NCBI RefSeq assembly: GCF_014639795.1
Contig: NZ_BMGC01000028.1
Location: forward strand, 1-50,457
Direction of reading: 5' to 3'
DNA: 50,457 bases
Source of the DNA: Gordonia jinhuaensis
Lineage (GTDB): Bacteria > Actinomycetota > Actinomycetes > Mycobacteriales > Mycobacteriaceae
Positions 26,953-36,736 of this stretch are shown here, piece by piece. Every line of letters begins with the position of its first letter. Positions within the stretch are counted from its first letter, which is position 1. The translations under genes were made by a program, and so were the position numbers. Below the pieces are notes generated by a model. It had not been told where the DNA came from. It made no database searches and saw only the letters and a list, made by a program, of their open reading frames with translations.

Positions 26953-27887
26953 ACCCGGACTTCCCCTTCGAGATCGACCCCGGCTTCCGTTCGGGATTCG
27001 TGTGTTTCGTCGGCCGCCCCAACACCGGCAAGTCGACGTTGACCAACGCGCTGGTCGGCGACAAGATCGCGATCACCTCCAACCGTCCGCAGACCACCCG
27101 GCACACCATCCGCGGCATCGTCAATCGTCCTGACGCCCAACTGATCCTGGTCGACACCCCAGGTCTGCACCGACCGCGCACCCTGCTCGGTCAGCGACTC
27201 AACGATCTGGTCCGCGACACCTACACCGAGGTCGACGTGATCTGCGTGTGTATCCCTGCCGACGAGCCGGTGGGCCCCGGCGACCGGTGGATCGTCTCGC
27301 AGGTGACGTTGATGGCGCCGTCGACGACGATCGTCGGGGTGGTGACCAAGATCGACCGGGTCACGCCGGATCGCGTCGCCAAACAGCTTCTCGCGCTGTC
27401 GGAACTGCTCGGATCCGACCATGAGGTGGTGCCGGTGTCGGCGCGCACGGGTGAGCAACTCGACGTCCTCGTCGACGTCCTGGTCTCGAAGATGGAACCA
27501 GGGCCCGCGTTCTACCCCGACGGTGAACTCACCGACGAGCCGGAGAACGTGCTGATGGCGGAGTTCATCCGGGAGGCCGCACTCGAGGATGTCCACGACG
27601 AGCTCCCGCATTCGCTGGCCGTGGTGATCGAAGAGGTGATCCCGCGCGAACAGACCAATCCGGATCTCCCGCCGATGGTCGACGTCCACGCGATCCTCTA
27701 CGTCGAGCGCGACAGCCAGAAGGGGATCGTGATCGGCAAACGCGGTGCGCGACTCAAAGAGGTCGGGACGAAGGCGCGCACGCAGATCGAGAAGCTCTTG
27801 GGCGCCCGGGTCTACCTGGACCTGCACGTGAAGGTCGCCAAGGACTGGCAGCGTGATCCCAAACAACTCGGGCGACTCGGATTCTGA
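26949..27887 (+). CDS. era: GTPase Era
   Basis: This 312-aa 16S rRNA-binding GTPase acts in 30S subunit assembly. It has G1 GRPNTGKSTLTN, G2 TSNRPQTTRHTIRG, G3 VDTPGLH and G4 TKID. The C-terminal KH domain has QKGIVIGKRGARLKEVGTKAR and the end motif LDLHVKVAKDWQRD. It overlaps the preceding gene by 4 nt. The position downstream of ybeY fits their shared role in 16S maturation. Confidence 0.96.
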   Translation: MNPDFPFEIDPGFRSGFVCFVGRPNTGKSTLTNALVGDKIAITSNRPQTTRHTIRGIVNRPDAQLILVDTPGLHRPRTLLGQRLNDLVRDTYTEVDVICVCIPADEPVGPGDRWIVSQVTLMAPSTTIVGVVTKIDRVTPDRVAKQLLALSELLGSDHEVVPVSARTGEQLDVLVDVLVSKMEPGPAFYPDGELTDEPENVLMAEFIREAALEDVHDELPHSLAVVIEEVIPREQTNPDLPPMVDVHAILYVERDSQKGIVIGKRGARLKEVGTKARTQIEKLLGARVYLDLHVKVAKDWQRDPKQLGRLGF

Positions 27888-27977
27888 GATGAGTCGGGTT
27901 CTCCAGATGATGCCGCCCGCACGAGCGGTCACTCATCCCCGGACGGCGCATGAGCAGTTCGCGAACGGAGGCAGTCG

Positions 27978-29861
27978 ATGACGGGTGCAGGTTCAGGGCG
28001 CGGCGACGGGTCCGACCACACCGACGGGTCCGACCACACCGATAGGCCCGACCACGCCGACGGGCCCGATCGGTCGGAGCCGTCGGTGATCGATGCCGAA
28101 ATCGTCGATCTGCCCGGTCACGATGAGCACGACCGACCCGCAGACACCTCCGATGCCGATTCGGGCACCACAGACGTCGCCCGCGCCGGCGAATATGACG
28201 GCGGCGAATATGACGGCGGCGAACACGGCGGCGGCGAACACGGCGGCGGCGAACACGGCGGCGGTCTGGACCGGCCGGGTGAGCACCGGGCAGACCTCAA
28301 CCGGGTCGACGACCACCTCGTCGCCGAGGAGGCCTACCGCGACCGGGCCGCCGAGGGCGCCGATGTGTCCGACGGTGAGCGGCAACCCGCCCATCGTTTC
28401 CACGTCGAGCAGGGGATCGAATCGGTCGCCGACCTGTTGCGGTCGTGGACCTTCTGGCTCGCGCCGATTCTCGCCGTGCTCGCGGTGATGACGATCCTCG
28501 GCGTGTCCTACATCAGCGCGATCGTGAACCCCGAGCACAACCTGCACGACTTTCACATCGCGTTGGTCAATCAGGATGTCGGTGGCAAGACGGGTATCAC
28601 CCCCGACGCTCCCGAGGCGAACTTCGGCAATCAGGTTGCCGACGGCATCGTCGCCGGCACCAAGGGCACCGGCGTGATCATCGACCGGACGAGCATCGGC
28701 GACGCCTTCGACCGACTCGACCGCGCCAAGGCCTACGGAGTGGTGATCATCCCCTCCAACTTCACCTCCTCGACGGTGATCTTCGGGGCGTCGGCATTGA
28801 CCGAGATCTCCCCGCAACCACCGATGGTCGACATCCTCTACGACCGTCGACAGGGTGCTTTCGCCTCGTCCATCACCCAGACGTTCTCCCGAACTGTGCA
28901 GAAGACCGTCAACGAGCAGTTCGGCCAGCAGCTCAGTGCCACCGTGCGCGAGCAGGCGGGCAACGCCCCGATCTCCGGCGCTGCACAGCTGGCTCTGTCG
29001 CAACCGGTGCGCTTCGAGATCACCGAGGCCAACCCGCTACCCGACTCGGCGTCGGCCGGACTGACGGCCTTCTACTACACGATCATGGTGTTGCTCGCGG
29101 GGTTCACCGGCGCGATGGTGGTGCACACGATCGTCGACTCGACAGCGGGCTTCACCCCCTACGAATTCGGTCCGATCTATCAGTTGCGCAGCAGACGGCC
29201 GATGTCGCGGTGGGGCGTCCTGATGGCCAAATGGCTGATGATCTGGGTGGTCGCGGTGCTGCAGTCGACGCTCTACATAGCGGTCTGCAAGGCGGTGGGT
29301 ATGTACATGCCGAATGTCTTCGAGTTGTGGCTGTACTCGGTGCTGGCCATCACCGCGATCGGCTTCACCGCGATGTCGGTGAGTGCGGTGTTCGGTCCGC
29401 CGGGCCTGATCCTCAACCTGATCTTCTTCGTCATCCTCGGTCTGCCCGCCTCCGGCGGCGCGTTGCCACTGCAGGCCAGTCCGCGATTCTTCGGTGTGAT
29501 CGCCCATGTCGAGCCGATGCACCAGGTGTATCTGGGAGTCCGTTCCATCCTGTTCTTCGACGGCAGCTTCGCCGCGGGACTGGGGTCGGCGCTGATCATG
29601 ACCGTGGTGGGTCTGGTGTTCGGCCTGCTGTTCGGTCTGATCGGCACCAAGTACTTCGACCATCGTGGCTGGGACCGGCTGCCGGGCAGCTTCGAGCGCA
29701 ACACTGGCCACAGGGGTAAAGGCCACCGCGGGCGCCGCGAACCCCGCGGGCACGCCGCGGAACACGCCGACAGCGCGGACGAGACCGCCGCGGAGCACGC
29801 CCGTCACCGACGGCTGCCCGGACTGCGACGCGCTGAACGGATCGGTGCCGAGTCGCAGTGA
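27978..29861 (+). CDS. YhgE/Pip-type ABC-2 family membrane protein with repeat-rich N-terminus
   Basis: This 627-aa membrane protein begins with about 150 residues of acidic low-complexity sequence containing two repeat blocks. One span follows at WTFWLAPILAVLAVMTILG, then a large external domain (HIALVNQDVGGKTGI; YGVVIIPSNFTSSTVIFG; PPMVDILYDRRQGAFASSITQ). About five C-terminal spans follow from FYYTIMVLLAGFTGAMVV on. This N-TM / loop / C-TM layout is that of YhgE/Pip and ABC-2 permease-like exporters. No ATPase is adjacent. It separates era and recO, where M. tuberculosis carries an amidase (from memory). The cargo is unknown. Confidence 0.82.
   Translation: MTGAGSGRGDGSDHTDGSDHTDRPDHADGPDRSEPSVIDAEIVDLPGHDEHDRPADTSDADSGTTDVARAGEYDGGEYDGGEHGGGEHGGGEHGGGLDRPGEHRADLNRVDDHLVAEEAYRDRAAEGADVSDGERQPAHRFHVEQGIESVADLLRSWTFWLAPILAVLAVMTILGVSYISAIVNPEHNLHDFHIALVNQDVGGKTGITPDAPEANFGNQVADGIVAGTKGTGVIIDRTSIGDAFDRLDRAKAYGVVIIPSNFTSSTVIFGASALTEISPQPPMVDILYDRRQGAFASSITQTFSRTVQKTVNEQFGQQLSATVREQAGNAPISGAAQLALSQPVRFEITEANPLPDSASAGLTAFYYTIMVLLAGFTGAMVVHTIVDSTAGFTPYEFGPIYQLRSRRPMSRWGVLMAKWLMIWVVAVLQSTLYIAVCKAVGMYMPNVFELWLYSVLAITAIGFTAMSVSAVFGPPGLILNLIFFVILGLPASGGALPLQASPRFFGVIAHVEPMHQVYLGVRSILFFDGSFAAGLGSALIMTVVGLVFGLLFGLIGTKYFDHRGWDRLPGSFERNTGHRGKGHRGRREPRGHAAEHADSADETAAEHARHRRLPGLRRAERIGAESQ
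28005..28070 (+). repeat. 18-bp coding tandem repeat (GSDHTD)
   Basis: Three full units and one partial unit of an 18-bp repeat (28005-28022, 28023-28040, 28041-28058, 28059-28070) encode DGSDHTDGSDHTDRPDHADG at the N-terminus of the YhgE-like protein. It is in frame, so copy-number change would not disrupt translation. Confidence 0.8.
28191..28265 (+). repeat. Five 15-bp coding tandem repeats (E-Y/H-D/G-G-G)
   Basis: Five head-to-tail 15-bp units run from 28191 to 28265: two GAATATGACGGCGGC and three GAACACGGCGGCGGC/T. They encode EYDGG twice and EHGGG three times. The last three are nearly identical, suggesting recent expansion. It is a candidate VNTR; His/Asp richness could bind metal. 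Confidence 0.9.
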
Positions 29862-29889
29862 TCTGCCGCGGCGGTGACACAATGACGCT

Positions 29890-30669
29890 GTGCGTGTCTA
29901 CCGGGATCAGGCAGTGGTGGTGCGCCAGCACAAGCTGGGCGAGGCCGACCGCATCATCACGCTGCTGACCCGCGAGCACGGACTGGTCCGCGCCGTCGCC
30001 AAGGGCATCCGCCGTACCCGATCGAAATTCGGCGCCCGACTCGAACCCTTCGCGCATGTGGATGTGCAGTTGTATCCGGGCCGCAACCTCGACGTGGTGA
30101 CCCAGGCGGTGAGTATCGAGTCGTATGCGTCGGCGATCGTCGGTGACTACGGCCGCTACACCACCGGATGTGCGATCCTCGAGACCGCCGAACGGCTCGC
30201 CGGCGAGGAACGCGCACCGGCTGATCGACTCCACCGTCTCACCGTGGGTGCGCTGCGTGCCGTCGCGGCGGGTGAACGCGAACGTCAGCTCGTCCTCGAC
30301 GCCTTCCTGCTCCGGGCGATGGACTTCGCCGGCTGGATGCCGGCGCTGGAGTGCTGCGCGCGGTGCGGACAGCCCGGCCCTCATCGGGCGTTCCACGTCG
30401 CAGTCGGCGGCTCGGTGTGCGTGCACTGCCGCCCTCCCGGCTCGGCGACACCCTCACCCGGGGTTCTCGACCTGATGGACGCCATGTACCGGGGACAGTG
30501 GGAGCACACCACCCAGGCGAGCGCGTCGATGCGCAGTCAGGCCAGCGGGTTGATCGCCGCGCATCTGCAGTGGCATCTGGAACGCCAGCTGCGCACACTG
30601 CCGCTGATCGAACGTGCCGAGCCCCACCGCAGGGACACCGACGAATCCAAGGTCGCCGGGAGCGCCTGA
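29890..30669 (+). CDS. recO: DNA repair protein RecO
   Basis: This 259-aa protein has an N-terminal OB fold ([28 protein letters not shown] and [17 protein letters not shown]). A zinc finger follows with four Cys (CCARCG and VCVHC) and then a helical C-terminal part. It works with RecF/RecR in recombinational gap repair and annealing. Start GTG 29890. It precedes uppS, as in other Mycobacteriales. Confidence 0.95.
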   Translation: MRVYRDQAVVVRQHKLGEADRIITLLTREHGLVRAVAKGIRRTRSKFGARLEPFAHVDVQLYPGRNLDVVTQAVSIESYASAIVGDYGRYTTGCAILETAERLAGEERAPADRLHRLTVGALRAVAAGERERQLVLDAFLLRAMDFAGWMPALECCARCGQPGPHRAFHVAVGGSVCVHCRPPGSATPSPGVLDLMDAMYRGQWEHTTQASASMRSQASGLIAAHLQWHLERQLRTLPLIERAEPHRRDTDESKVAGSA

Positions 30670-30793
30670 GCCTCGCTCCGCGACGGTCCGCGACAGCGGA
30701 GACCACCGATGTCCGTATCGTTGGGGCGACCAGTTGTCCGCCGACCAGATGCCCATTGCATCTGCGCCCGGCGCCACGGCGAAAGGATGCCCG

Positions 30794-31633
30794 GTGATCA
30801 TGCGACGCGGCGGCGCACGCTCGGCCGACGGGAGCGACCCGACCACCAAGTCCGTTCGCCCACCCGACCCGCATCCCTCCGGTGCGGTCGCGCCGGTGTT
30901 GCCGCGCGAACTCGTCCCGCGCCATGTCGCGCTGGTGATGGACGGCAACGGACGCTGGGCCACCGACCGCGGACTCCCGCGCACCGAGGGACACAAGCGC
31001 GGCGAGGCCGTGCTCATGGATGCGGTGTGCGGTTGCATCGAGATGGGCGTCGAATGGCTCTCGGCGTATGCCTTCTCCACCGAGAACTGGTCGCGCAGTC
31101 CCGAGGAGGTGCGCTTCCTGATGGGCTTCAACCGCGATGTCATCCGCCGCCGACGCGACGAGATGAACGAGATGGGTGTGCGGGTCCGGTGGGCCGGTCG
31201 CCGTCCGCGACTGTGGCGCAGCGTGATCCGCGAGCTCGAGGTGGCCGAGGAGCTCACCCGCGACAACACGGTGATGACCCTGACGATGTGCGTGAACTAT
31301 GGCGGACGAGCCGAGATCGCCGACGCCGCACGGGAGATCGCACGACGGGTGGCCGCCGGTGAGATCGACCCGGAGCGGGTGGACGAGCAGATGCTCGCTC
31401 GCCACCTCGACGAGCCCGACATGCCCGACGTCGACCTGTTCCTGCGGCCCTCCAGCGAACAACGGATTTCCAACTTCCTGCTGTGGCAGTCGGCCTACGC
31501 CGAATTCGTGTTCCAGGAGAAGCTGTTTCCCGATTTCGACCGCCGCGACCTGTGGGCCGCCTGCGTCGAGTACGCCGCGCGTGACCGCCGCTTCGGCGGC
31601 GTCAACGAACCGCTGAAGCAGGGTGGCGCCTGA
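30794..31633 (+). CDS. uppS: polyprenyl diphosphate synthase (cis-prenyltransferase)
   Basis: This 279-aa enzyme makes the long-chain polyprenyl (decaprenyl) diphosphate carrier for cell-wall synthesis. [13 protein letters not shown] holds the catalytic Asp. [13 protein letters not shown] and [20 protein letters not shown] are the substrate and Mg sites. The GTG at 30794 (GAAAGGA upstream) is chosen; ATG 30800 is an alternative. The stop overlaps the next gene. M. tuberculosis Rv2361c is the positional counterpart, from memory. Confidence 0.95.
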   Translation: MIMRRGGARSADGSDPTTKSVRPPDPHPSGAVAPVLPRELVPRHVALVMDGNGRWATDRGLPRTEGHKRGEAVLMDAVCGCIEMGVEWLSAYAFSTENWSRSPEEVRFLMGFNRDVIRRRRDEMNEMGVRVRWAGRRPRLWRSVIRELEVAEELTRDNTVMTLTMCVNYGGRAEIADAAREIARRVAAGEIDPERVDEQMLARHLDEPDMPDVDLFLRPSSEQRISNFLLWQSAYAEFVFQEKLFPDFDRRDLWAACVEYAARDRRFGGVNEPLKQGGA

Positions 31634-32082
31634 TGGGTGAGGCTTCTCGCGTCGACCTCGGCGGTGATCACGGGCCTGAGCGCGACGAGCCCGCCGAGGT
31701 GCTGATGGCCCGGCTGGGGAGGTTGCTCTCCGAGGTCGCTGTCGTGGACTCGATGTCCGACGGCGCGATCATGGTCGACTTCCGGGGGACTCGGGCGATC
31801 GTCCGGTCGCTGACGCTGGCCGACGGACTCGACGTGCTGTCGCTAACACAGGTGGTGGCCTGGGATCTGCCGAACACCGACGCGCTGCGCGACGACATCG
31901 AGCGGTTGGGTTCGGAACTGAACTTCGGCGCACTCAAACGCAGCAGCGCCGCCGACGTCACCTGTGATGTGCTGCTGCACTACACATTTCCGGGCGGGAA
32001 TCTCACCGACCTCGCGTTGCTGACGCTGGTCCACATGGTGCTCGCCTCCGGTGTCGACCTGCATGAGGCACGGACCGGCTAG
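31633..32082 (+). CDS. conserved hypothetical protein, possibly YbjN-like
   Basis: This 149-aa protein starts with the ATG overlapping the uppS stop. The middle reads DGAIMVDFRGTRAIVRSL and LSLTQVVAWDLPNTDALRDD, then LGALKRSSAADVTCDV-like strands (actual start FGALKRS) and LVHMVLASGVDLHEAR. The strand-helix pattern resembles YbjN / type-III-chaperone-like proteins, but I do not recognise it with confidence. Position suggests the mycobacterial Rv2360c counterpart. No catalytic motif is seen. Confidence 0.55.
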   Translation: MGEASRVDLGGDHGPERDEPAEVLMARLGRLLSEVAVVDSMSDGAIMVDFRGTRAIVRSLTLADGLDVLSLTQVVAWDLPNTDALRDDIERLGSELNFGALKRSSAADVTCDVLLHYTFPGGNLTDLALLTLVHMVLASGVDLHEARTG

Positions 32083-32116
32083 GTCGAGTCGGTGGCCTCG
32101 GGTTCAGTCGGTGGCC

Positions 32117-32578
32117 TTAGGTTCGGTCGGCTGCCGTGCAGTGCCCGCAGCGGCCGAAGATCTCAACGGTGTGGCTGACGTCGGTGAAACCGTGTGTGCG
32201 TGCGACGTCGCCTGCCCAGCGCTCGACCTCGGGAGCTTGGATCTCCACGGTGGTCCCGCAGTCGCGGCACACCAGGTGATGGTGATGGCCGGTGGAGCAG
32301 TGGCGATATTGCGACTCGCCGGCGTCGGTGCGCAACACGTCGATCTGGCCGGCATCGGCCAACGCCTGCAGATTGCGGTACACCGTGGTCAAGCCGATCG
32401 ACTCGCCGTCGGCGCGCAACTGTTCGTGTAGCTCCTGGGCCGAGCGGAACTCGTCGCTGCGGGAGAGCGCGGTCGCGATGGCGTCGCGCTGGCGGGTGGA
32501 GCGTACCGCCGTCGCCGGGCGAAGGCCGGTCGCCGAATCGGCGGCTGCGGCACCCTTCCGGGATCCCGTGGTGCTCAT
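32117..32578 (-). CDS. zur: Fur-family zinc uptake regulator Zur
   Basis: This 153-aa Fur-family repressor has the winged helix RSTRQRDAIATALSRSDEFRSAQELHEQLR, then IGLTTVYRNLQALADAGQIDVLR. The metal region is HCSTGHHHHLVCRDCGTTVEI, with the CxxC structural zinc pair, and GRCGHC near the end. The zinc-sensing FurB/Zur assignment rests on the pairing with smtB, the arrangement seen in M. tuberculosis Rv2358-Rv2359. It overlaps smtB by 4 nt and is convergent with the preceding gene. Confidence 0.92.
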   Translation of the reverse strand: MSTTGSRKGAAAADSATGLRPATAVRSTRQRDAIATALSRSDEFRSAQELHEQLRADGESIGLTTVYRNLQALADAGQIDVLRTDAGESQYRHCSTGHHHHLVCRDCGTTVEIQAPEVERWAGDVARTHGFTDVSHTVEIFGRCGHCTAADRT

Positions 32579-32946
32579 CGCTGCTCCTGTGTCGTCTCGG
32601 TGCGGTCGGCGTCGTCAGCGTGTGTGTGCTGAGTGCCGCGAACCGTCTCCTCGGCGTGGGCGACCGCGTCGGAGACGATATGGGCGAGATGCTCGTCGGC
32701 GAGGTGGTAGACGATCTCGCGACCTCGTCGGGTCCCGGTCACCACGCCCGCGGACTTGAGCACGCGCAGATGCTGGCTGACCAGCGGCTGGGTCACACCG
32801 AGTGCGCCGACGAGCTCGTGGACGCACTGCGGGCGCTGGTCGAGCTGGAGTACGAGTCCGATGCGTACGGGCGCCGCCAGCGCCCGTAGGAGTTCGCCGG
32901 CCGCGGCGATCGTGGTGGCGTCGGAGCCCGCGTCGGTCGGCATCAT
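32575..32946 (-). CDS. smtB: ArsR/SmtB-family metal-sensing repressor
   Basis: This 123-aa winged-helix regulator has LLRALAAPVRIGLVLQLDQRPQCVHELVGAL, recognition helix VTQPLVSQHLRVLKSAGVV and wing GTRRGREIVYHLAD. It ends with the metal helix DEHLAHIVSDAVAHAEETV, holding the His/Asp/Glu ligands of the alpha-5 zinc site. A His/Asp-rich tail follows. Relatives derepress when zinc is high, controlling zur. It is the first gene of smtB-zur. Two adjacent ATGs (32946, 32943) are possible starts. Confidence 0.9.
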   Translation of the reverse strand: MMPTDAGSDATTIAAAGELLRALAAPVRIGLVLQLDQRPQCVHELVGALGVTQPLVSQHLRVLKSAGVVTGTRRGREIVYHLADEHLAHIVSDAVAHAEETVRGTQHTHADDADRTETTQEQR

Positions 32947-33250
32947 CGTGCGTCGGCCCACATCGCTCGCGGTTGTCCCATGCCAGTGCGCCCCTTCGTC
33001 CGTGATTAACGGTAACCATTTTCATATTCATGAGCACGCATGTCAATGCCGGGCAACTACCCGGGGTCTCGGCAGGGGGGCACGGTAGGCACACGCCGCC
33101 GGCGGCACCGGACCGCGGCGGAGGTCGGTCGGTGCTGCGGTTAGGCTGTATCGGTAGCACGTGTGCAGGTCGGGTGGCGTCCAACGCTGACGACCAGCCG
33201 CCGTCGCACGCCCAACACCTTCGATCACAGACCTGGAGTGAAGAACCACC
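32947..33250. promoter_or_regulatory. Divergent smtB / glyS control region
   Basis: The 304-bp region separates smtB (-) and glyS (+). At 33003-33050 it has an AT-rich island, striking in this GC-rich DNA. It reads GATTAACGGTAACCATTTTC and goes on ATATTCATGAGCAC, with an internal dyad TCAT/ATGA around ATTC. Metal-repressor operators of this kind (ATG/CAT half sites) are typical in front of smtB, so I read it as the SmtB and/or Zur operator plus promoter. TAGGCT at 33142-33147 is -10-like for glyS. Confidence 0.5.
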
Positions 33251-34645
33251 GTGGCCTCCAAGACCAACCGCGTCGATACCGTCGTCAACCTCTGTAAGCG
33301 CCGGGGACTGGTGTACCCGTGCGGCGAGATCTACGGCGGTACGAAGTCGGCCTGGGATTACGGCCCGCTCGGCGTGGAGCTCAAGGACAACATCAAGAAG
33401 CAGTGGTGGCGCAACATGGTCACCAGCCGCGACGATGTGGTGGGGCTGGATTCGTCGGTGATCCTGCCGCGTCAGGTGTGGGTGGCCTCCGGTCACGTCG
33501 ACGTGTTCAACGATCCGCTGGTGGAGTGCCTGAACTGCCACAAGCGTCATCGTCAGGACCACCTGCAGGAGGCCTACGCCGACAAGAAGGGGATCGATGA
33601 CCCCGACTCGGTACCGATGACCGAGATCGTGTGTCCCGACTGTGGCACGAAGGGTCAGTGGACCGCGCCGCGCGACTTCAACATGATGCTCAAGACCTAC
33701 CTGGGACCCATCGAGTCCGAGGAGGGGCTGCACTATCTGCGTCCGGAGACCGCACAGGGCATCTTCATCAACTTCAAGAACGTGATGACCACCGCGCGCA
33801 AGAAGCCGCCGTTCGGCATCGGGCAGATCGGCAAGAGCTTCCGCAACGAGATCACCCCCGGCAACTTCATCTTCCGCACCCGCGAGTTCGAGCAGATGGA
33901 GATGGAGTTCTTCGTCAAGCCCGGCGAGGACGAGCACTGGCACCAGTACTGGATCGACTACCGCCAGCAGTGGTACCTCGACCTGGGCATCGACCCGGAC
34001 AACATCCGCCTCTACGAGCATCCGAAGGAGAAGCTCTCGCACTACTCCAAGCGCACCGTGGACCTCGAATACCGCTTCGAGTTCGCCGGCAGCACCTGGG
34101 GTGAGCTCGAGGGTGTGGCCAACCGCACCGACTTCGACCTGTCCACACACACCGCGCATTCCGGCGAGGACCTGTCGTTCTTCGACCAGGCGACCGGTGA
34201 GCGCTTCACGCCGTACGTGATCGAGCCCGCGGCCGGCCTCACACGGTCGCTGATGGCCTTCCTCGTCGACGCCTACACCGACGAGGAGGTGCCGAATGCC
34301 AAGGGCGGCACCGACACCCGCACGGTGCTCAAACTCGATCGCCGACTGGCGCCGGTGAAGGCCGCGGTTCTCCCGCTGTCGCGCAACGAGCAGCTCTCGC
34401 CGAAGGCCAAGGCTCTGGCCGCAGAGCTGCGCCAGTATTGGAACGTGGAGTTCGACGACGCCCAGGGCATCGGCAAGCGCTACCGCCGTCAGGACGAGAT
34501 CGGCACCCCGTTCTGTGTGACCGTCGACTTCGACACCCTCGACGATCAGGCCGTGACGATCCGCGAACGCGACACCATGAAGCAGGAGCGGGTCGCGCTC
34601 GACAAGGTTCGGGAGTACCTCGGCGCGGCCCTCCCGGGCTGCTGA
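33251..34645 (+). CDS. glyS: glycyl-tRNA synthetase (class II)
   Basis: This 464-aa class II synthetase is of the alpha2 type. Start GTG 33251, N-terminus [20 protein letters not shown], then [18 protein letters not shown]. Motif 2 is [26 protein letters not shown], motif 3 [18 protein letters not shown] zinc-binding segment has [13 protein letters not shown] and CPDCG. The C-terminal anticodon-binding domain ends [10 protein letters not shown]. Confidence 0.97.
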   Translation: MASKTNRVDTVVNLCKRRGLVYPCGEIYGGTKSAWDYGPLGVELKDNIKKQWWRNMVTSRDDVVGLDSSVILPRQVWVASGHVDVFNDPLVECLNCHKRHRQDHLQEAYADKKGIDDPDSVPMTEIVCPDCGTKGQWTAPRDFNMMLKTYLGPIESEEGLHYLRPETAQGIFINFKNVMTTARKKPPFGIGQIGKSFRNEITPGNFIFRTREFEQMEMEFFVKPGEDEHWHQYWIDYRQQWYLDLGIDPDNIRLYEHPKEKLSHYSKRTVDLEYRFEFAGSTWGELEGVANRTDFDLSTHTAHSGEDLSFFDQATGERFTPYVIEPAAGLTRSLMAFLVDAYTDEEVPNAKGGTDTRTVLKLDRRLAPVKAAVLPLSRNEQLSPKAKALAAELRQYWNVEFDDAQGIGKRYRRQDEIGTPFCVTVDFDTLDDQAVTIRERDTMKQERVALDKVREYLGAALPGC

Positions 34646-34903
34646 GACGCCCGCGTCGACGAGCCGGCTGCCACGCGAATCCGTCAGCGGGTCGGGTGGC
34701 GTGAGCGCTCGCAGGCGGGCTGCTCGGGCGATTTGCGTGTTCGAGGCGCCTCCGGTGACGGGCACGCTTGCTTCGCCGTCCCTGACCTGCGATCTTTGAT
34801 TTACAGTTGTTGATGAGTTGCACGTGGGAGTGCGTCCGCGGCGTGGTGCCGCCCGGCAGGTGGTCGGGCGGGACACCCGCGAAAACCGAGGGAGTGGGTT
34901 GTA
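34646..34903 (+). promoter_or_regulatory. Leader region of the cold-shock gene
   Basis: This 258-bp gap holds an AT-rich patch (TTTGATTTACAGTTGTTGATG, about 34794-34814; longest run shown is 20 or fewer if split as TTTGATTTACAG + TTGTTGATG). It should contain the promoter. A CGCCCG/CGGGCG stem follows at about 34849-34868. A 5' leader of about 90 nt with a stem fits cold-shock mRNAs, but no thermosensor can be claimed. Confidence 0.35.
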
Positions 34904-35392
34904 GTGGCAGATGACGATCAGGACAGCAACGGCGCGTCGGTGTCGGGCAAGGTTGTCCACTATGACGCTCACCGTGGATTCGGTTTTCTCGCACCGGATT
35001 CCGGCGGCGCAGACGTGTTCCTGCATATCAACGACATCGACATCGACGAGGGGCTGCTGAAGCCCGGAGCCGAGGTCAGTTTCGACGTGGAGGACACCGA
35101 CCGCGGCGCCAAGGCGGTCAATGTGACCGTCACCGGCGAGGCGCCCGCCTCGGCGGCCCCGCGTGGCGGCGGGCGGCGTGACGAGCACCGCCGCGACGAT
35201 CACGGTGGCCATCGACCGGCCCGCGGACCGCGGCGCTCCGGCGGCGGCGATGCGATGGACGCCGACGATTTCACCGACGAGCTGACCGAACTGCTGCTCG
35301 ACTCCTCCGACGCGCTCACCGCAGGGCAGATCATCGCGATCCGCCGTCGCGTCGTGGACTTCGCCATTGCACGGGGATGGGTGTTTGACTAG
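34904..35392 (+). CDS. cold-shock protein with C-terminal extension
   Basis: This 162-aa protein has an N-terminal cold-shock domain (residues about 12-75). It includes [20 protein letters not shown] (RNP1 GFGF) and DVFLHIND (RNP2). A Gly/Arg/His-rich linker and a 45-residue acidic-helical tail ([20 protein letters not shown] and on) follow. Typical Csps are 67-70 aa, so this is the long CspB-like actinobacterial form. It probably binds single-stranded RNA/DNA. It overlaps dgt by 8 nt. Confidence 0.9.
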   Translation: MADDDQDSNGASVSGKVVHYDAHRGFGFLAPDSGGADVFLHINDIDIDEGLLKPGAEVSFDVEDTDRGAKAVNVTVTGEAPASAAPRGGGRRDEHRRDDHGGHRPARGPRRSGGGDAMDADDFTDELTELLLDSSDALTAGQIIAIRRRVVDFAIARGWVFD

Positions 35393-36686
35393 TCAGCAAC
35401 CCACTGCCGCACCGCTGCGGCCGGCCGACTACGACGCGGATTCACTCGCCCGGGTGGTCCCGGAGCCACCCAAGACCGCCAGCCTGCCCGGAACGCGCAC
35501 CGATCACCGCAGTGACTTCGCCCGTGACCGTGCGCGGGTGTTGCACTCGGCCGCACTGCGGCGTCTGGCCGACAAGACCCAGGTCGTGGGGCCGCGGGAG
35601 GGTGACACACCGCGGACCCGGCTGACCCATTCGCTGGAGGTCGGTCAGATCGCACGCGGCGTCGCGATGGGTATCGGGGCCGACCCCGACCTCGCCGAAC
35701 TCGCCGGCCTCGCCCACGACATCGGGCATCCGCCCTACGGGCACAACGGTGAGCGGGCGCTCGACGAGTTCATCAGCGAGCACGGCGGATTCGAGGGCAA
35801 CGCGCAGAACCTGCGCATCCTCACCCGACTCGAACCCAAGATCCTCGACGCACACGGTAGGAGTGTGGGGCTCAACCTCACGCGCGCCTCGCTTGACGCC
35901 ACGGTGAAATACCCGTGGGCGCGTGAGGCGCCAGAGCGCAAGTTCGGCGCCTACGCCGACGACATGGGGTCGATGTCCTGGCTGCGCCTGGGCGCCACCC
36001 CGGGTCATCAGTGCGTCGAATCGCAGGTGATGGACTGGTCGGACGATGTCGCCTACTCGGTCCACGATGTTGAGGACGGCGTGATGGCCGACCGCATCGA
36101 CCTGCGCTCACTGGGCGATCCCAGCGATCAGCGTGCGCTCGCGGCGATCGGCATCAGCGAATTCCACGTGCTCGACGAGAACGCACTCATCGAGGCGGCG
36201 CAGCGGCTCTCCGCGATGGACATCGTCGCGGCGGTCCGTGGGTACGACGGCACTCTGGCGCAATCGGTGGCGCTCAAACGTCTCACCAGCGAGCTGGTCG
36301 GCAGGTTCGCCTCGGCCGCCATCACCGGGACCAGGGCGGTGGTCGGCGAGGAGCCGATCAACCGTTATGTCGCCGATCTGCACGTGCCGCCGGAGATCGT
36401 CGCCGAGGTGGCGATCCTGAAAACGCTTGCGTTGCGCTACATCTTCTCCAATGAGCGCCACCGATCACACCAGGAACGTCAGCGCGATCGCATCCATCGC
36501 GTGGCCGCGTGGCTGATGCAGGCCGCACCCGGTGGGCTCGACCCGCTGCTGGTCCCCGCATGGGAGTCCGCCGCCGACGACGCCACCCGGATGCGCGTGA
36601 TCGTCGATCAGATCGCGTCGATGACCGAGGGACGCCTCGAACGCACCGACAAGCAGAACTCCGGGGCACAGGCGCACCTCGGCTGA
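35385..36686 (+). CDS. dgt: deoxyguanosinetriphosphate triphosphohydrolase-like protein
   Basis: This 433-aa HD-domain enzyme hydrolyses dNTPs to deoxynucleosides and triphosphate. Metal ligands are [11 protein letters not shown] (first His) and [15 protein letters not shown] (His-Asp pair), with a later Asp in [15 protein letters not shown]. The TTG at 35385 is preferred (N-terminus [11 protein letters not shown]). It overlaps the cold-shock gene by 8 nt. dnaG follows after 50 bp, as in M. tuberculosis Rv2344c-Rv2343c (from memory). Confidence 0.93.
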   Translation: MTSQQPTAAPLRPADYDADSLARVVPEPPKTASLPGTRTDHRSDFARDRARVLHSAALRRLADKTQVVGPREGDTPRTRLTHSLEVGQIARGVAMGIGADPDLAELAGLAHDIGHPPYGHNGERALDEFISEHGGFEGNAQNLRILTRLEPKILDAHGRSVGLNLTRASLDATVKYPWAREAPERKFGAYADDMGSMSWLRLGATPGHQCVESQVMDWSDDVAYSVHDVEDGVMADRIDLRSLGDPSDQRALAAIGISEFHVLDENALIEAAQRLSAMDIVAAVRGYDGTLAQSVALKRLTSELVGRFASAAITGTRAVVGEEPINRYVADLHVPPEIVAEVAILKTLALRYIFSNERHRSHQERQRDRIHRVAAWLMQAAPGGLDPLLVPAWESAADDATRMRVIVDQIASMTEGRLERTDKQNSGAQAHLG

Positions 36687-36736
36687 CTTGGCGCGGGGGC
36701 ACCGGGCACGTCGGGGCGAGGATCTAGACTGGGCTG

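Noticed and set aside
28191-28265. Short regular repeats considered as a CRISPR
   Set aside because: The units are contiguous 15-mers with no spacers and stay in frame inside a gene. No CRISPR array or cas gene is seen in the window.
32615-35212. An 865-codon minus-strand open frame opposite glyS, smtB and csp
   Set aside because: It is the mirror of real genes in GC-rich DNA: biased composition, no domain, and it overlaps well-supported glyS throughout.
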